NCBI RefSeq assembly: GCF_900496995.4
Contig: NC_044009.1
Span: 37,161,505-37,225,504, forward strand
Direction of reading: 5' to 3'
Length of the DNA stretch: 64,000 nucleotides
Source of the DNA: Aquila chrysaetos chrysaetos
Lineage: Eukaryota; Chordata; Aves; Accipitriformes; Accipitridae
The position numbers were made by a program, and so were the translations under genes. Below, piece by piece: positions 1-12,922 of this stretch. A model generated the notes under the pieces. That model was not told the origin of the DNA. It did no database searches and saw only the letters and a list, made by a program, of their open reading frames with translations. Position 1 is the stretch's first letter. Every line of letters starts with the position of its first letter.

Positions 1-1238
1 AACCCAACGGTGTTGAAAGGGTTTATGCCATTCTCAAGGCTCCTCCTCTTTGGAGGATGTTCCCCAGGAGCTACATGAGACAAGGTTGGAACACTAATTC
101 CCCAGTAGTCAAAACAATTAGTCAGGCTCCTTCCCCAGTCCCTGAATAGGTATCAAAAGAGAGAATGATGAAGTTACATGTTATTTGAATTCTAAACTTG
201 TACAGCTGCTGCTTTGCTGTGCGGAACTTATTTCTGAATAGATGGGGTATCTAACCACTGCAAGCACTTACCAAGGGCTGCGATACATCTTCTATAATTA
301 ACCACTTTAAACAAATCAAGAAGTAAAAAACAAAAACCAGAACAAAACAAAACCAACAAAAAACCCAAAAGACACTAGCTCTACAAGAGCTGTAAAGAAC
401 TTGAAGAAATTAATTCCAGAAAATTGTGTGGAACATAGGTGGTCTAACTCATTATCCCAAGGATGCCTTTCAGTTTTAAAATCCATGACAGAAGGAGCCC
501 AAGAAAGAAGAGAAAAAAAAAAAAAATCCTAGGAAGACAAGTTTTGAGTGTTGAAGGCTTACTTAAATTCTGGATGAAAGAAATGGCTTTGATTCACATT
601 TCTTTTTCTAGTGGCAACTCTTTTTGAATAGATGCCAATAAAGATTTGCTACTGCAGAGAAGTCTCTGCTGATCACTGCTTAATTCTTGTTTCCTGCTGA
701 ACCTTCTGTGCTGTCAAGAGTGGGAGCTTACCCTCTTTCTTCCAAGGTCTGTAAGAATAATATGGAACAGCAGCACAGAAAATAAGATTGCAGGGACCAG
801 CAAGGACTTTCTATCAAAACCAGATCTGTAATCAATTGATACATATTTCCACATAGAAGTAGTAACATTAGCTGCTCATTAGCATTTAGGCATGAAGTTT
901 AATCTTCGCTAGAAGCACTCCCCTCTCTCATGTGTCCTTGTGACTGTTCTTAAGCTCCTTTCTTGTGAGATTGCTTAAGGGAACTCTGACAGTGACTTGT
1001 CTAGCGGAGAGCTGGTCTGCAGCCTTCGTTTACTAAGCGTCCTGGTTTCAGTAACATAAGACAATTGTGGCTTTGTAGCATTACACTTGCACACACAATA
1101 CACCAGCAAGAATTAATTCCACAGCTGTGACAACATTTACAAAAGTCACTTTTGAAAGTCAAAGAATAATTTATATAATGGTAACCCCAATCGCACTTAG
1201 AGGTCAAAACCCAGCACCCAACTAATTTGAAGGGGAGT

Positions 1239-1253
1239 GGGGGGGGGGGGGGG
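1239..1253 (+). repeat. 15-base G homopolymer
   Basis: This is an uninterrupted G run inside the SMARCAL1 intron. It is C-rich on the transcribed-sense strand. No linked element was seen. Confidence 0.9.
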
Positions 1254-2598
1254 TTATGCCACAAAGAAATAATTGAACATGCAAAGAGCCTCATTAACAT
1301 ACAATGACTGTCTCTGTGTTAAATGAATTTCACAGCATGAGCTCTGCCATATGCTAACAGACTGACAAACTTTTTTAAATAAGTGTGGCTGGTCCTGGCT
1401 GTACAATTACTTGTGTCCCCAGTTTTTGCTTACTCTGTCATTTTGAACTGCTTAGCATAAGAATACCTTAACCTGTGAAACAAAATCCGAGAGCCGCCAT
1501 AATATAATAGAGATAATCACCTGCTGAAATAGAAGATTTGATAAAGGGAAAGGGTTGCAGCTGTTTTGAAGAGCCTGTTTCTGTACTTGGGTAAGACGGA
1601 TAGGGCTCTGCATTTCATAAGATGATCCTACAGTGGTTATTCCAAAAAATATAAATGCCTTTCCCTATTCTTAAGTGACATCTAGACAGATAACGTGTGT
1701 CACATGGCAATGATCAGCTATGACTGAAGCAAATTAAACTACCTCCCTATTTTGAGAAGGAAGGGAAATTGGAAGGTATGAGCAGATCTGAAGATGCAGC
1801 CTTGAGGGCCCACAGCTTCTCCAATTTCAAGATGAAGTTCCTTCTCTCAGCAGGTGACAACAAGCAAAGGTTTATTTATCCAATCCATATGGATTTGTAA
1901 TGCCTAAAGGCAGCTGCTACTTATTTTGCACTGGAAAGGGAGATTTTTGTGTTCCCTCCTCACCTTCCACCTTCAGCACTGACCTATTTCCCTTCATTAT
2001 TTTTAAGCATCTCTTTATTAAAACAAGCACAAAGAGTATTAGATTCCAGCCACACAATGTATTTGGACTTCCATAATAGAAACAAAGACCTTTAACCCTG
2101 CAAACATCAGGATGTGCATCACGCTATTAACCTGAACAGCAGCTCAATAGGAACAATCACATTAGCAATATTACCCAAATATTGTGGAAAAAAGCCCATA
2201 GGGAGCACAACAGGAATAAGACCATTTTATACCACTGGAATCTGTCATTTGATACTATTTTTTATTTCTCAGTTTCTAACACAGATCTTCACTAAAAACT
2301 TACTGCGGTGCTTCCAAAAATCTCATCCATGTTCCATTGGGACCTTCCCCAGTTTCCATTGTCTTGCAGTACTCCATGCAATTACAGAAGAACAAAGACC
2401 ATGAAGCACTTTGGCTGGTCAAAGAATGTAGAATCCTTTTTACTCTGGTCCCAAAGAGATCCCACCACTGATCAGTGAAAAACTTCTGGTTTGCTGTTTC
2501 TTCTTCATCTACACCCCTGGGGCTTTGCTGTTTTATGGATATTGGTAGCATGTATACTCCCTCTCCTATGTTCATGTCTCTGGGCCAGTGCAATCTTG

Positions 2599-3159
2599 TG
2601 TCATGGTTTAACCCCAGTTGGCAACTGAGCACCACGCAGCTGCTCACTCACTTCCCCCCGCCACCCAGTTGGATGGGGGAGAAAATCAGGAAAAGTAAAA
2701 TTCGTGGGTTGAGATAAAAAAGGTTTAATAGAACAGAAAAGAAGAAACTAATAATGATAATAATAACACTAATAAAGTTACAATAGTAATAATAAAAGGA
2801 TTAGAATATACAAGTGATGCACAATGCAATTGCTCACCACCCAACGATCGATGATCCCCCCGCCCCCACTCCCCCCAGTTTATACACTAGATGTGACATC
2901 ACATGGTATGGAATACCCCGTTGGCCACTTTGGGTCGGCTGCCCTGGCTGTGTCCTGTGCCAACCTCTTGTGCCCCTCCACCTTTCTCGCTGGCTGAGCA
3001 TGAGAAGCTGAAAAATCCTTGACATTAGTCTAAACACTACTTAGCAACAACTGAAAACATCAGTGAGTTATCAACATTCTTCACATACTGAACTCAAAAC
3101 ATAGCACCGTACCAGCTACTAGGAAGAAAATTAACTCCATCCCAGGTGAAACCAGGACA
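2599..3159 (-). mobile_element. Solo LTR of an avian endogenous retrovirus, in sense with SMARCAL1
   Basis: The 561-bp element starts TGTCATGGTTT and ends AAACCAGGACA, giving near-perfect TG...CA inverted ends. It is flanked by TCTTG and TCCTG, a 5-bp target duplication with one mismatch. The text matches my memory of an LTR common in neoavian genomes. On the minus strand it carries a TATA-like TATAAAC (plus 2879-2885) and an ATTAAA poly(A) signal (about plus 2723). There is no internal viral sequence or coding capacity. It sits in SMARCAL1 intron 8 in the same transcriptional orientation as the gene. Confidence 0.85.
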
Positions 3160-6100
3160 TCCTGGGAGGTAAAAACAAAATGCTTACAAAAGGCATAACA
3201 CCATGAGACTTTCTGCCTTTGAGGGAGGCAGATATAGGGCAGAGACGAAGGGAACAACCAGTATTGTCAGTACGCCCAGGAGAACTTAGTCCCAATCATG
3301 AGACTAAAGAAAACAGAAAGGTGACAAATAGGTCCTATTACTGATTGCCACAGCTCTGGATTAGGAGCAGGGACAAGCCAGGCCTGACCAGGCCTTTCAG
3401 TGACTCAACCAAAGCCTAACAGTATGAGGCTATTCTCACTTTGATGTGTGTGGAAACAAGACAAAAGGACCACTTTGAACACAGGAACTTCTAGCCCTCT
3501 TGAATATCATGAGAGATGCTGAAGCTGGGGACAGATCTCACACAGCTGCTGGCACAGACTGGCCAGTGTGAAAGCTGGCTGAGCTTGAAAGCAGGATTTT
3601 TGCCACATGCCAAAACATCAGAGGACTGTTTTCTACTACGGCTTTCAATCCATCCGCCTCCATAATTTTGCAGGGATGCACACAGACTGTGTACAAACTG
3701 CCACCTGGTTCCATGTAGGCAGATGAAGCATTCTCCCCATGTACAAGTCTGCACACCCACAGGTTTGCACATCCACTGGGAATGTGAAGGGAATAAGAAA
3801 TCTGGCCTAAATATTTTGCAGCTGCTATTTCAGCTCACCCTATCTTACTGTTTGTGTAATTATAAGTTCCTCTCAAAGTTTTGTCCAATAACAATAAAAT
3901 GGGCACAACACGTCTATATACTTACTTTAAACTAATGACAACCTGGGGCAAGCTACCAGGTAGCAAACATGATCATTGCACACATCCAGCCATTGTAAAA
4001 GTCCACTAAAAAGTCTTTTCTGGTCACACTTCCCACTGTCCCAAGCAAACCTTTCCTAAATCTCTGTCAGGGTAGCAGCTAAGTATGCCACAAAAGATAC
4101 TGAGTACTACACACACCGAAGACTGCACACACACACACAGTTTATGGGTTTTTTTTTAATATTAAAAAATGTCTAGAAGTTCCCAACTGACAAACTTAGG
4201 CCACATGTTTAATATATGGTTCTGCTTGACAATTCCATACCACACTTGCTGTGCAATATATACAAGAGAGCAGGAAAAGATGAATTATTACTGAGTGGCT
4301 AAAAATACCACTTCATTTTGAAAACCAGTCAATGTCAGATATTAAAACTAAACTGAGGCTTTAAATGCTGTAATCATGGGTTAAATATTTCAGAGGTAGA
4401 GATTCATCTTGGCTGTCTAACAAGGCAGATTTGAAATTAATATCCAAGGTAAACCGTCTTTACTATGAATGTATTGATTTAATCTGATTATTGTGCAGTT
4501 CTGTCTAAACACAACAATTTTTATATTTTACTTATTATTCAAATGGAGAAGTCAGAGGAGCAGATTCTATCAAGATAAAAAGAATCCAATAAGTACAGAT
4601 GGAAGTGACAGAAATATTTCAGGCTCAGAAACTTTAACTTAGGTCTGTCCGGTATCATTATGGACTCATAAATCTTTGTAGCATGTAAGAACCAAAGATC
4701 ACACTTCTTAGATTTTTTTTTTTTTTCTTTTCTGTCCCCAGAAGCCAGTTCAAGGCTAAGCTTTCATGCTTTAGGATGTTGGGAACGTCATAGGAAATAA
4801 AAGCAACTATGGCAATTTCAGAAAGTTCAAAGTAGCATAATGCTAACAACAGTTAGAAGTGGCAATGCTTAGAAGATAGACAAGGCATGAGCTGGCTCCA
4901 GGGGCTCTGGTTACAGCACTGGCATGGCTTCACACTGTGACCTTAAGGTAGGGACTGAGGTGCTAGAAGGAGTGTACCTATCAAGGGCTTGCCTATAGAA
5001 ACACCTTTTTTTGGTCTCTTCTAAGGGCCCCAGTACTGCTCTAATCCTTTTAACATAAAGAAGGCAACAGCAAGAATATTATCCTCAGCAGCATGTTTAT
5101 CAATGCCTCTTATTCAATAATCTCAAAGTATCACGTAAAATACTTAATAGTCCCATTTTTACACCATTGACTATTTACTATAAATATGACAAAGTAGAGT
5201 TGTTAAATCCAGTATTCAAGTGATGAAAACTCCTCGTATTTCAGCAGTTTTTACAAATATGAAAGCATTGCTGTGATGTGCTTTACCAGTAGTGAACACA
5301 GCATCACTCCCTAGTAGTTGAAGACAAAGCTGCCAAAGGGGCTAGTTTTAGAGCAAAACACCTGTGTTGGAAAGCAAGGAGGGCAGAGAGTGGCTATTAC
5401 AGCAAATACTCACTTCAGAAGTTATCATCAGCAAGCAGGAGAATAGTTTACCTGAACATCTAACACAAAACATCCAGTACTGTATGCTGCTTGCAGGTGA
5501 GACAACACATGATAGGAACATGAGACTCTTAATGCTTTCAGAAGACTGAAATTCAGTTTCAGAAGCACCAGTTCTCAATTCTCTAAGACCAGTGATGTGA
5601 CAGCATAAAACTGTAAATTCTCAGTAAGTGCATACAGGCAATTAACCTCCACTTAACAGCTACCATCTTTCACTCTCATATCTTGTAGCCTGCAAATAAT
5701 TTTGACAAGCTGATCCTTACAAAGCTACAAGTAGGAAAGGATGAGACAATTTTTTGAGCATTTTGCAATGAGGTAAATCTGTTATTTTCCACCATTTTCA
5801 GACATACACCCTAATTACTGTACTTCAAACTGCTCATAAAATTGGACCTCCTACTTAGTTTCCAAACATTAAAAGCCTGAAGTGATTTGAAAGCCAAGAG
5901 AAGACAAGAATCAGGCCTTTAAAGAGAACAATGAAGTTATTCAAGGACAACCACCTTCGGCTTGCCATTAAGAATCTTGCATATAAAAGTTGGTTGCTAT
6001 AAAGCCATCACAGATCGAATCTTCTCTTTATACGCACTTGCTGATAATTGCTGAAGAGGAACTGCATTTACCTTGTTCTAATGTACAGACTCTGCAGTGT

Positions 6101-6801
6101 CTAGAAACTACTAATAACTTTAATCTGCTACAGGCTACCAGGGAGAGTTTGATTCTTTGATCCCAGGACAACAGGCAGACATTGAAATTTACATTTCTCC
6201 TGTTATTGCATAATTGAATATTGCCTCCCTTCTGTGGGCCACTTGTCTTGCTAACCTCACATTCTGCCATCTCCTACTAGTTCTGTACATTTAACCAGCA
6301 GGAGTGCTCCCAAACCCCAGCCACACAAATACATTGGAAGCTTGCAGTAACAGAGTAGAGCCCAAAACCAAAGCCAAGGAAGGGACCTAGGTAATGTCAT
6401 TTTGATATACAGCAGTGTTTTTGTGCCAAGAAGTAACTGATAATGATTATTTCTATTAAACGAGCTATGTTGACACTACTATATTCTTTCTACTCTCCCT
6501 GAATGCACTCAGTAAGTTTTGACATTCCATTTTTCCCATCACCATAAAACTCATGAGTGACAGTACCACAATTAGATTAAGGCAGCTTCTGAAGTTCTTT
6601 TGTTAGGTCTTACCATCTAACATTTGTATGGGAACAAGTGGCTTAGCCAGAGACAAATTTTGCTCTTGGATCTACATTACCTGGATTTCCACTTGCACAG
6701 TAACAGAATTCAGCTGCTGGCTCCTAAACCTGGTAAATGGAGCAATGCTGCTTTGGGAGCCTGACCTTAGCTGCTGGAGGTTTGGCACCCAGCATACGCA
6801 C

Positions 6802-6867
6802 CTTGAGCAGAGGCATGGCAGCTCGGCACCGTGCAGTTTTTATGTTCTTTAGGAAATGAGATTCATC
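6802..6867 (-). CDS. SMARCAL1: SMARCAL1 coding exon 8: motif II (DESH box); last exon inside the window
   Basis: A 66-bp exon encodes [20 protein letters not shown] followed by LK. DESH is the Walker B/DEAH-like motif II; Asp is residue 576 here and 549 in human, again 27 apart. The acceptor is TTTGTTTCAG and the donor AAG|gtgcgt, phase 0. The next expected exon (VAKRVILLSGTPA, motif III) and the whole second RecA lobe were not found in 1-6801, so the gene runs off the left edge. The window shows 1,791 coding bases (597 codons) of an expected protein of roughly 950-1,000 residues. Confidence 0.95.
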
Positions 6868-8675
6868 CTGAAACAAAACAAGCATGAAAGTGAAGACAGT
6901 TCTGATCCATAGTCCAACTGCAGGCTACAGAACAAATTCCCAGTATTCGCAGCTATCTAATATTACAAGCATATCATCCCAGGGGATATTTCAAGCACTG
7001 GGACAGTCACATCAAATTCTAAATGAAAAGACAGCACGGAGAGTAGCAGGCTGCCTATATTCAAACTGGCAGCTGCAAGCAAATGGAACAGAAATCAAAC
7101 CTTAAAGCCATGAATCTCAAATGACCACAAACAAGGGAGCAGAGGGAGCTGGAGAGGGAAGGAGAAAGAGGAACATTATTTCCACCACTGACATTCATTT
7201 GCCCCCATGTGTCCTTTAAATGCAGCAAACATAGGAGGCCTATACACTGCCACTTCCCTAAATAAGGGGTTAATGAAAATAATAAGGAAAAAAAGAAATC
7301 TAATTAGGATCCAACTGTTCTGCTGATAGGGCTCACCAGGTGGATAATAGCCTCCTACTTGAGACATCACCCCCAAACAGGCTTCATTTCTACTGCTGCA
7401 GCAAGTCAGAACTTAGACACAATAAGTAATTGGCGCCCTCCAAGGGTACATTCTCATCTTTCCACGTGTGGATGAGCAAGCAACCATGCATGCAAAGAGA
7501 ATACAACTGCTTAGCCTCTCAGGCACAGCCTTCTCCCTCCTGATTAACAAATAAGCTACGTTAATGTTCCCTGCCATCAAAAGAATATCGGAAGAAAAAG
7601 CAGGGAAGCTCAGCACTCAGTAGGACTACTCTCATCTCTAAAAACATACACAGGATCCAAATTTGAACATATAAACACACAGAAAGAACATCTGCCAGCT
7701 CAGGGCTGGTAAAAGGTTCCAGGGCAGTAGCCATAGAGCCCAAGTCCCTTTACTCCAAGCACCAGCATACAAAAGTAACAATCTGCATTTCCACCCTGAC
7801 AGAATGTCTTGTCAGAATGGGCAAGGGAAAAAAATAAAAATTAAAAAAAAAACAAAAAACCACACCCAAACAAACAATTCCCCCATGGGTAGTTTGGTCT
7901 CCAAAGAACTCCATCTATTCCCACATTCCCACCTCATGCTGAGAAACAAAAGGATTATTATGTTCCAATTGTCATGATCTTAGGGACAGGTGCATACGTG
8001 TGCTGAAAACTAGACTGACAACATCAAACACTCATATTAAGCTATGTATACACTTTTGGTCTCTTTTGATCCAAGCTAGATTTGAAACACTAGATGTTTT
8101 GAATGACTGAAATCTAGAAAAATGCCTTCTACTATGGCTCTGTAAAAGGTTAAAAAATTGTTTTGAAGTAATTTACAAAAGAAATGATACAAATGATCAA
8201 AGAAAGCTTAATGCAGATTGCCAGTGGAATACAAGCAAAGGGAGATTTTTGGAGGCTTTACCCACATACTTGATGTTGAGAGGTTATCTGGTTTACTGGA
8301 TAAACACTAGCATCACCCTGAAGTCCAATCCCCTTAAAAAGATACAACTCCAAGACTATTGTATTGACACACCACATTAAACACCTTTCTCTCCAGCAGA
8401 GGACATGCCCAACCACAATGAAATCAGAGGCACCATAACCAGAAAAAGAGAAAACACAGACTCAGGAATCAAAAAGGAATTAAACTCTACTAGTTACCTA
8501 AGAAGGTATCAGAGAAATCTCCTGCTTCTACTCACGGAGAGCTTTGATCACAGCCAGAATTACAAGATAGTTTCAGTCCTAAGTAAGGCCCTCTTCACAC
8601 TTGTCTGCTGTACAACACAAAGGTTACCCTATTTGCAGCATACAATTAACTTCAAAATTTTAGTGTACCACTTAC
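6868..8675 (-). other. SMARCAL1 intron 7
   Basis: The donor is at 8675 (gtaag) and the acceptor just above 6867. I see no coding or mobile element, only A-rich stretches near 7830-7860. Confidence 0.8.
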
Positions 8676-8834
8676 AATAATAACTACTTTGAAAGTGCTC
8701 TTAAGTTGCTTGTCCATCTTGCTGAGGAGGTCAAAGCTGATGATGTTGATCAAGCTTGCTGTTAGGTTGTCTTTGCCAGTCACTATGACATTGGTGCTAC
8801 CTGGACTCAAGGATGGAAGCCACCTGTGAAATGC
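8676..8834 (-). CDS. SMARCAL1: SMARCAL1 coding exon 7: ATPase core between motifs Ia and II
   Basis: A 159-bp exon (53 codons, phase 0 at both ends) encodes [20 protein letters not shown], then [17 protein letters not shown] and [16 protein letters not shown]. It reads directly into the DESH box of the next exon, and the human order is the same. The acceptor is TTCCTCCAG and the donor ATT|gtaag. Confidence 0.95.
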
Positions 8835-11620
8835 CTGGAGGAAGAGGAAAGCAATGAATTGCATTCTGGTGCTTATGTCCTCTGTCAGGATTCCAAAGCA
8901 CTTCACAGAGCATCCTCATGAATGCTTAGAACATGGAATCACCCCACCCGCCATTAGACATCAGCTAGGAGCACAGTAAGGGTAAGTAGCCTTCCCAAGG
9001 CAACAACCCTAGTAATGGGAAGATCAAGAACAGAACTCAGGCTATAAGGCCAAATCTACCTTCCACAGCTAGGAAGGCTCAAACATGCTCTATTCTTGCC
9101 TCTTACTGAAAAAACAAAAATCTGATCTGTAGTAGAAAAGCGCATAACCTCCTGACAATGTTACCTGCTATGCTCAGAGCCAGACAGCGCAGTGACCACT
9201 ACTGACAGGGAAATTTAGTTTTCTCACTCAACAGGAAACCTCAGGCTGTGAACTACAGACTTCTAAGCAGTAAACATCCCTCACTATAGCAATGTTTATT
9301 CCACAGTGAGGATGAAGTACAACTCATCCAGATCAACAAGAACTCTTCCATTACCTCTTAAAAAGTCTACAAAAAAACCCAAACAAACAAAATAAAAAGA
9401 TCAAGTTGACAACACACCAGCTGCTCTATGACAGCAGCTGAAACACACATGGTGATAGTCATTCAAATCAACCTCTTGAAATGCTCCACACACCAGAGCA
9501 AGATATCCTCCCCCAAACCCATCTGTTAGCTACTGAGCACCCACCATTTCCCTTATGATTGTGTCCCCAATGACAGCAACCTCTCTGCAACATTTGAGTT
9601 CTGCTGATGTTGCTCTGCAGAGAGCTGGCTGGGGCTGTAGCAATCAGGATCTGGTCCCTACAGAAATGTATCCAAGTGGTGAGGAGAAATGGCACCTCTG
9701 TCTCTAGGCCCTTCACTTGTGGAAATCCCTCAAGCATCATTCCTCTCCTCTGTTCAGCAACCACATGCAGCAGCCGGAGGAGTTAACTGTGAGCTTCTCA
9801 CATTTCTCAGTATGTGAGAAGCTAACAATTAGCTATCCTTCACCACTTACAGTAAGCACCACAACCAAAATGGGCCAACATGCAGGCAAGGTTAAGTCCC
9901 AACCAAAAAAAGCCAAAACTTCGACAAAGGTGGCAGCAATGAGAAAGTATCTGGAAGCTCCTAGCTGTACTGCCCTCTCCTTTTATAAAGGGCACATGAC
10001 TAATTCACACCATAAAAGTCATCCTGTATTTCTCACTTGACGCTGACCTTTGTCCACAAGAGGTGCTTTGAAACTGCCCTGACTGTTAATTATTTAAGTT
10101 TTAATGCTGAACTCCAAATGCACATGGCTGCAGTACTTCTCACCCAAGAGTACCTTGCATCTTCCCACTAGCTTCCTATGGCATCTTGAATATAAAGGCA
10201 CTCAATGGCCTGAGCCCAGAAAGTCAAACTAAAACACTGACAATTCTGAGATTAAGACAATTTCTGGCAATTCAGCTCCAGAGACACCACAAAAGCTTCT
10301 ATCAATACAGTAAAACACATCTGTACAAGAATGAACTGAGTAGATTACGGACCATAATAAACTCCACCTTCTTCTACATTGTGTGACATTTTTCTTAGAC
10401 CTGCATCCTTCACATACCCACAAAGCAACACAGATCATTCTAAAGCAAATGTCCTAACAAAACATCTCCCACAATAGCCTCCTGGGGAGTCAGGAGTAGG
10501 GGAAGGAAGAGGAAATCAAGCAGTCAAAGGAAAAAAAGAAAAACCACAAAACACCTCATATTGCTTAAATCTCTTGAAGCAGGATGTAGGAGTTTAGCTG
10601 CAGGTGCCCAGTACTTCAGGAAACCAGGCCCCAAATTGTTCCCAGTAGGTAACCCTCAGAAGCCACGGATTCAGGTTAGGTGTTGACCCAGAGGTCTACA
10701 GGCCTTTGAAATATCAAACACGATGAGCATCACTCCCCTGTTCAGTAAACAGTTTTCTTTTCTTGTCACCCAACATTTTGTTGCACTACTGGATGCGAAA
10801 ACACAAGCCAAGATGCTCTAACAACCTGGTTACAGCACAAAACCAGCAAATCCCAGTCAATACACTTCTTGTCAATGCAACATTCCAGGGAAAACTAAAC
10901 TCCCACCCGCCCCTGCTCAGGCATGAAATTACTGACCTAAAACCTCTGGCTCACTTTTTTTCTCCCACAGTGAACATTTCACTAGCCTATGGCAACCCAA
11001 CAGCCTCAGTGTACAAGCCATGACAGTCATTTATTTCAAGATACATTTCTCCCAACCATATAAGCTTTCTTGGGCTTCTGATCAACATTAATAAAGGACT
11101 CTGAGGAGCCAGCAGCATACAGTGGACAGGCCAAAAGACATATTACAACAGACACTTAATGATGATGATAATGGGGCCTCTTGAACAGAGCAGAGAATCC
11201 CAGCATCTGGGCTTTTATTCCAGCCAAGGGACTGGCAAATACTGCTATGAACGGCTTGAAAACAACAGGCAATTGCTTGAATGCAACTATTGTCTTTGAC
11301 ACTGATGAGTAAAATGCTCCCTTGGAGCCAGCTGACTTGCACAAAGTTAACAGAGGGTCAGAGGAGACACTGTCTCTTGATCTCCCTCTTTCCAATAGAT
11401 GAGCAGGACCACAAAATTGGCCAATAAAAGAAAACAGGCATGTACCATACAGTCAGTGCCAAGCAATTTTCCCCCCTCAACTTTCTAAATGAGTACAATT
11501 TTTAGCTTCTTCTCCTTAATATACATATTTTTAAAATTTTAACTTGTACAGAGTGCAACACAGCACAACCATCACACATGCCCTCTACCAGCCACCTGCA
11601 CATGCTCAAGCTCACAGTAC
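8835..11620 (-). other. SMARCAL1 intron 6
   Basis: The donor gtactg lies at 11620. The intron contains an old MIR-like fragment near 8880-9110 and otherwise unique sequence. The short open frames here have no splice context or family motifs. Confidence 0.75.
8880..9110 (+). repeat. Old MIR-like SINE or LINE-tail fragment
   Basis: The order of words resembles ancient amniote interspersed repeats: AAAGCACTTCACA, then AGTAGCCTTCCCAAGGCAACA, then AACAGAACTCAGG. This parallels the 'cacagagaagtagcttgcccaaggtcac...gaacccag' layout. It is highly diverged and the boundaries are approximate. Confidence 0.45.
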
Positions 11621-11771
11621 CTCTGCCCATGTAAACCTCACGGAAGAAGGAGTCACCACCAGCAAGGGCCATTCCTTTCGGTAATACGCAGCAATGCAGA
11701 TCGCCTGGATGGTCTTGCCCAAGCCCATGTCATCCGCAAGAAGTAAACGTCCATTTCTTAAAATTGCGAAA
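11621..11771 (-). CDS. SMARCAL1: SMARCAL1 coding exon 6: ATPase motif I (Walker A)
   Basis: A 151-bp exon encodes [20 protein letters not shown], then [19 protein letters not shown] and [19 protein letters not shown] is SNF2 helicase motif I. The catalytic lysine is residue 491 in the model given here (464 in human, an offset of 27). [10 protein letters not shown] is motif Ia. The acceptor is TTTCTCCAG and the donor GAG|gtactg; the exon ends in phase 0. Confidence 0.96.
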
Positions 11772-12741
11772 CTGGAGAAATTAGAGAGGGGAAATAAGTC
11801 AGAGTGAAGAAATGGGTTACTATCTGCCCTGACAGCCAAGATGAGCACAACACATCACCAAACCTATAATGTGGATGACCTGGAAGTGATCTGGGTTCTT
11901 CAGTAAACCCGAATCTTCTCCCTTAGTCTCAACACAAGTGAGCAACTCTCACAAATCTCTCAAAGCTTGGAAGCTCCTGAACAGAGTGGTTCAGCCCAGT
12001 CCTTAGAGATTTTGATGTCATGAGGAGTAGTCTCAAGACCTTACAATTATTTAAAGCACATTCTTTCCACGATATTACTCACATTCAGTCCCAGAGTTCA
12101 TCCTGGCTGAGATAAGAAAATATTATATAACAATGCCACTTTAATACCAGTAAGTACAAACTTTCCTGGATCGCATCTTGAAGTCAACAACTAATGACCA
12201 TATATGATGGGAACAGGAACATTTAAAAGTTTATCTCTACATACAATTAGTAATTTTAAATATTTCATGGACTGGGTCCCATTTCCTGGCACTTTCCCAT
12301 GTGTAGTTAATATTTAAAAAACAACAACAAAAGAAATGCACTTGGGGGAAAAAAAAAAGAAAAAAAGATGACCTTACGAAATAAAAAAAAAAATCATATG
12401 ACAATTAGGCACATACTGAATCACAAGAGGGAGATCAGAGATGTATCATTTGAACAATTTTATGAGACTAGCAAAATGCTACTTTCCTCCTGACTCATGA
12501 TGAAGAATTCTAGCTAGAAACAGAATAGATGTGTCACTCAAAGGAAAAAAAAAATCCACAAAAAAAACCCCCAACAAAACAAACCATACCATACCAAACA
12601 ACCAAGAGCCCAGAGTGTAACAGCCCAAGACTCTGGAGAAACATGGAACCCTCCATGGAAGAGAATGCAGCCTCGGCACCAATATAAAGTACACAATTCT
12701 AGGCAAGGACTAGCTCTTAACAGCATGCAAAAAGGACATAC
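11772..12741 (-). other. SMARCAL1 intron 5
   Basis: The donor is gtatgt at 12741 and the acceptor TTTCTCCAG ends at 11772. Several A-rich runs lie at 12310-12400 and 12540-12600. Nothing coding was seen. Confidence 0.8.
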
Positions 12742-12922
12742 TTCACACCTTCCCGCTGAAAGGGCATGAGGCTCGTCACAATTTTGGAGTCCACTACTGA
12801 AAGGTCAGCATCGGGAACATCTATCTGTGATGTAGATCTCTGTATTTGAGCAGCAAAGGTTTGTATTACTGCCTCAGGCAGTGGCTCCACTTCTACTGAC
12901 ACAAGGCTCTGTAACACTTCCA
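12742..12922 (-). CDS. SMARCAL1: SMARCAL1 coding exon 5: linker from HARP2 to the ATPase, Q-like motif
   Basis: A 181-bp exon lies between acceptor TGTTCTTTGCAG and donor GTGAA|gtatgt. It starts (M)EVLQSLVSVEVEPLPE, the counterpart of MEAASQLPSVIVAPLEG after HARP1. It continues with an acidic linker (DVPDADLSVVDSKIV) and ends SLMPFQREGV(N). The PFQREGV stretch is the conserved entry into the SNF2 ATPase core, where a Q-like motif contacts adenine. The two leftover bases AA join T of the next exon to give Asn, matching human GVNFA. Confidence 0.94.

Larger units (their letters stand above)
1..6801 (-). other. SMARCAL1 intron 8 (partial, leaves the window)
   Basis: This is non-coding sequence downstream of the DESH exon. 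It holds a solo LTR at 2599-3159, a 15-base G run at 1239-1253, a short CA run near 4128 and A/T-rich unique DNA. No minus-strand segment encodes the SGTPA or later SNF2 motifs. Confidence 0.75.

Noticed and set aside
2300..3037. Short open frames on both strands near 2.3-3.0 kb
   Set aside because: They overlap the solo LTR, which has no coding capacity.
1..6801. Search for SMARCAL1 motif III-VI exons (SGTPA, FAHH, DRVHRIGQ type)
   Set aside because: No minus-strand segment encodes them. They must lie left of the window.
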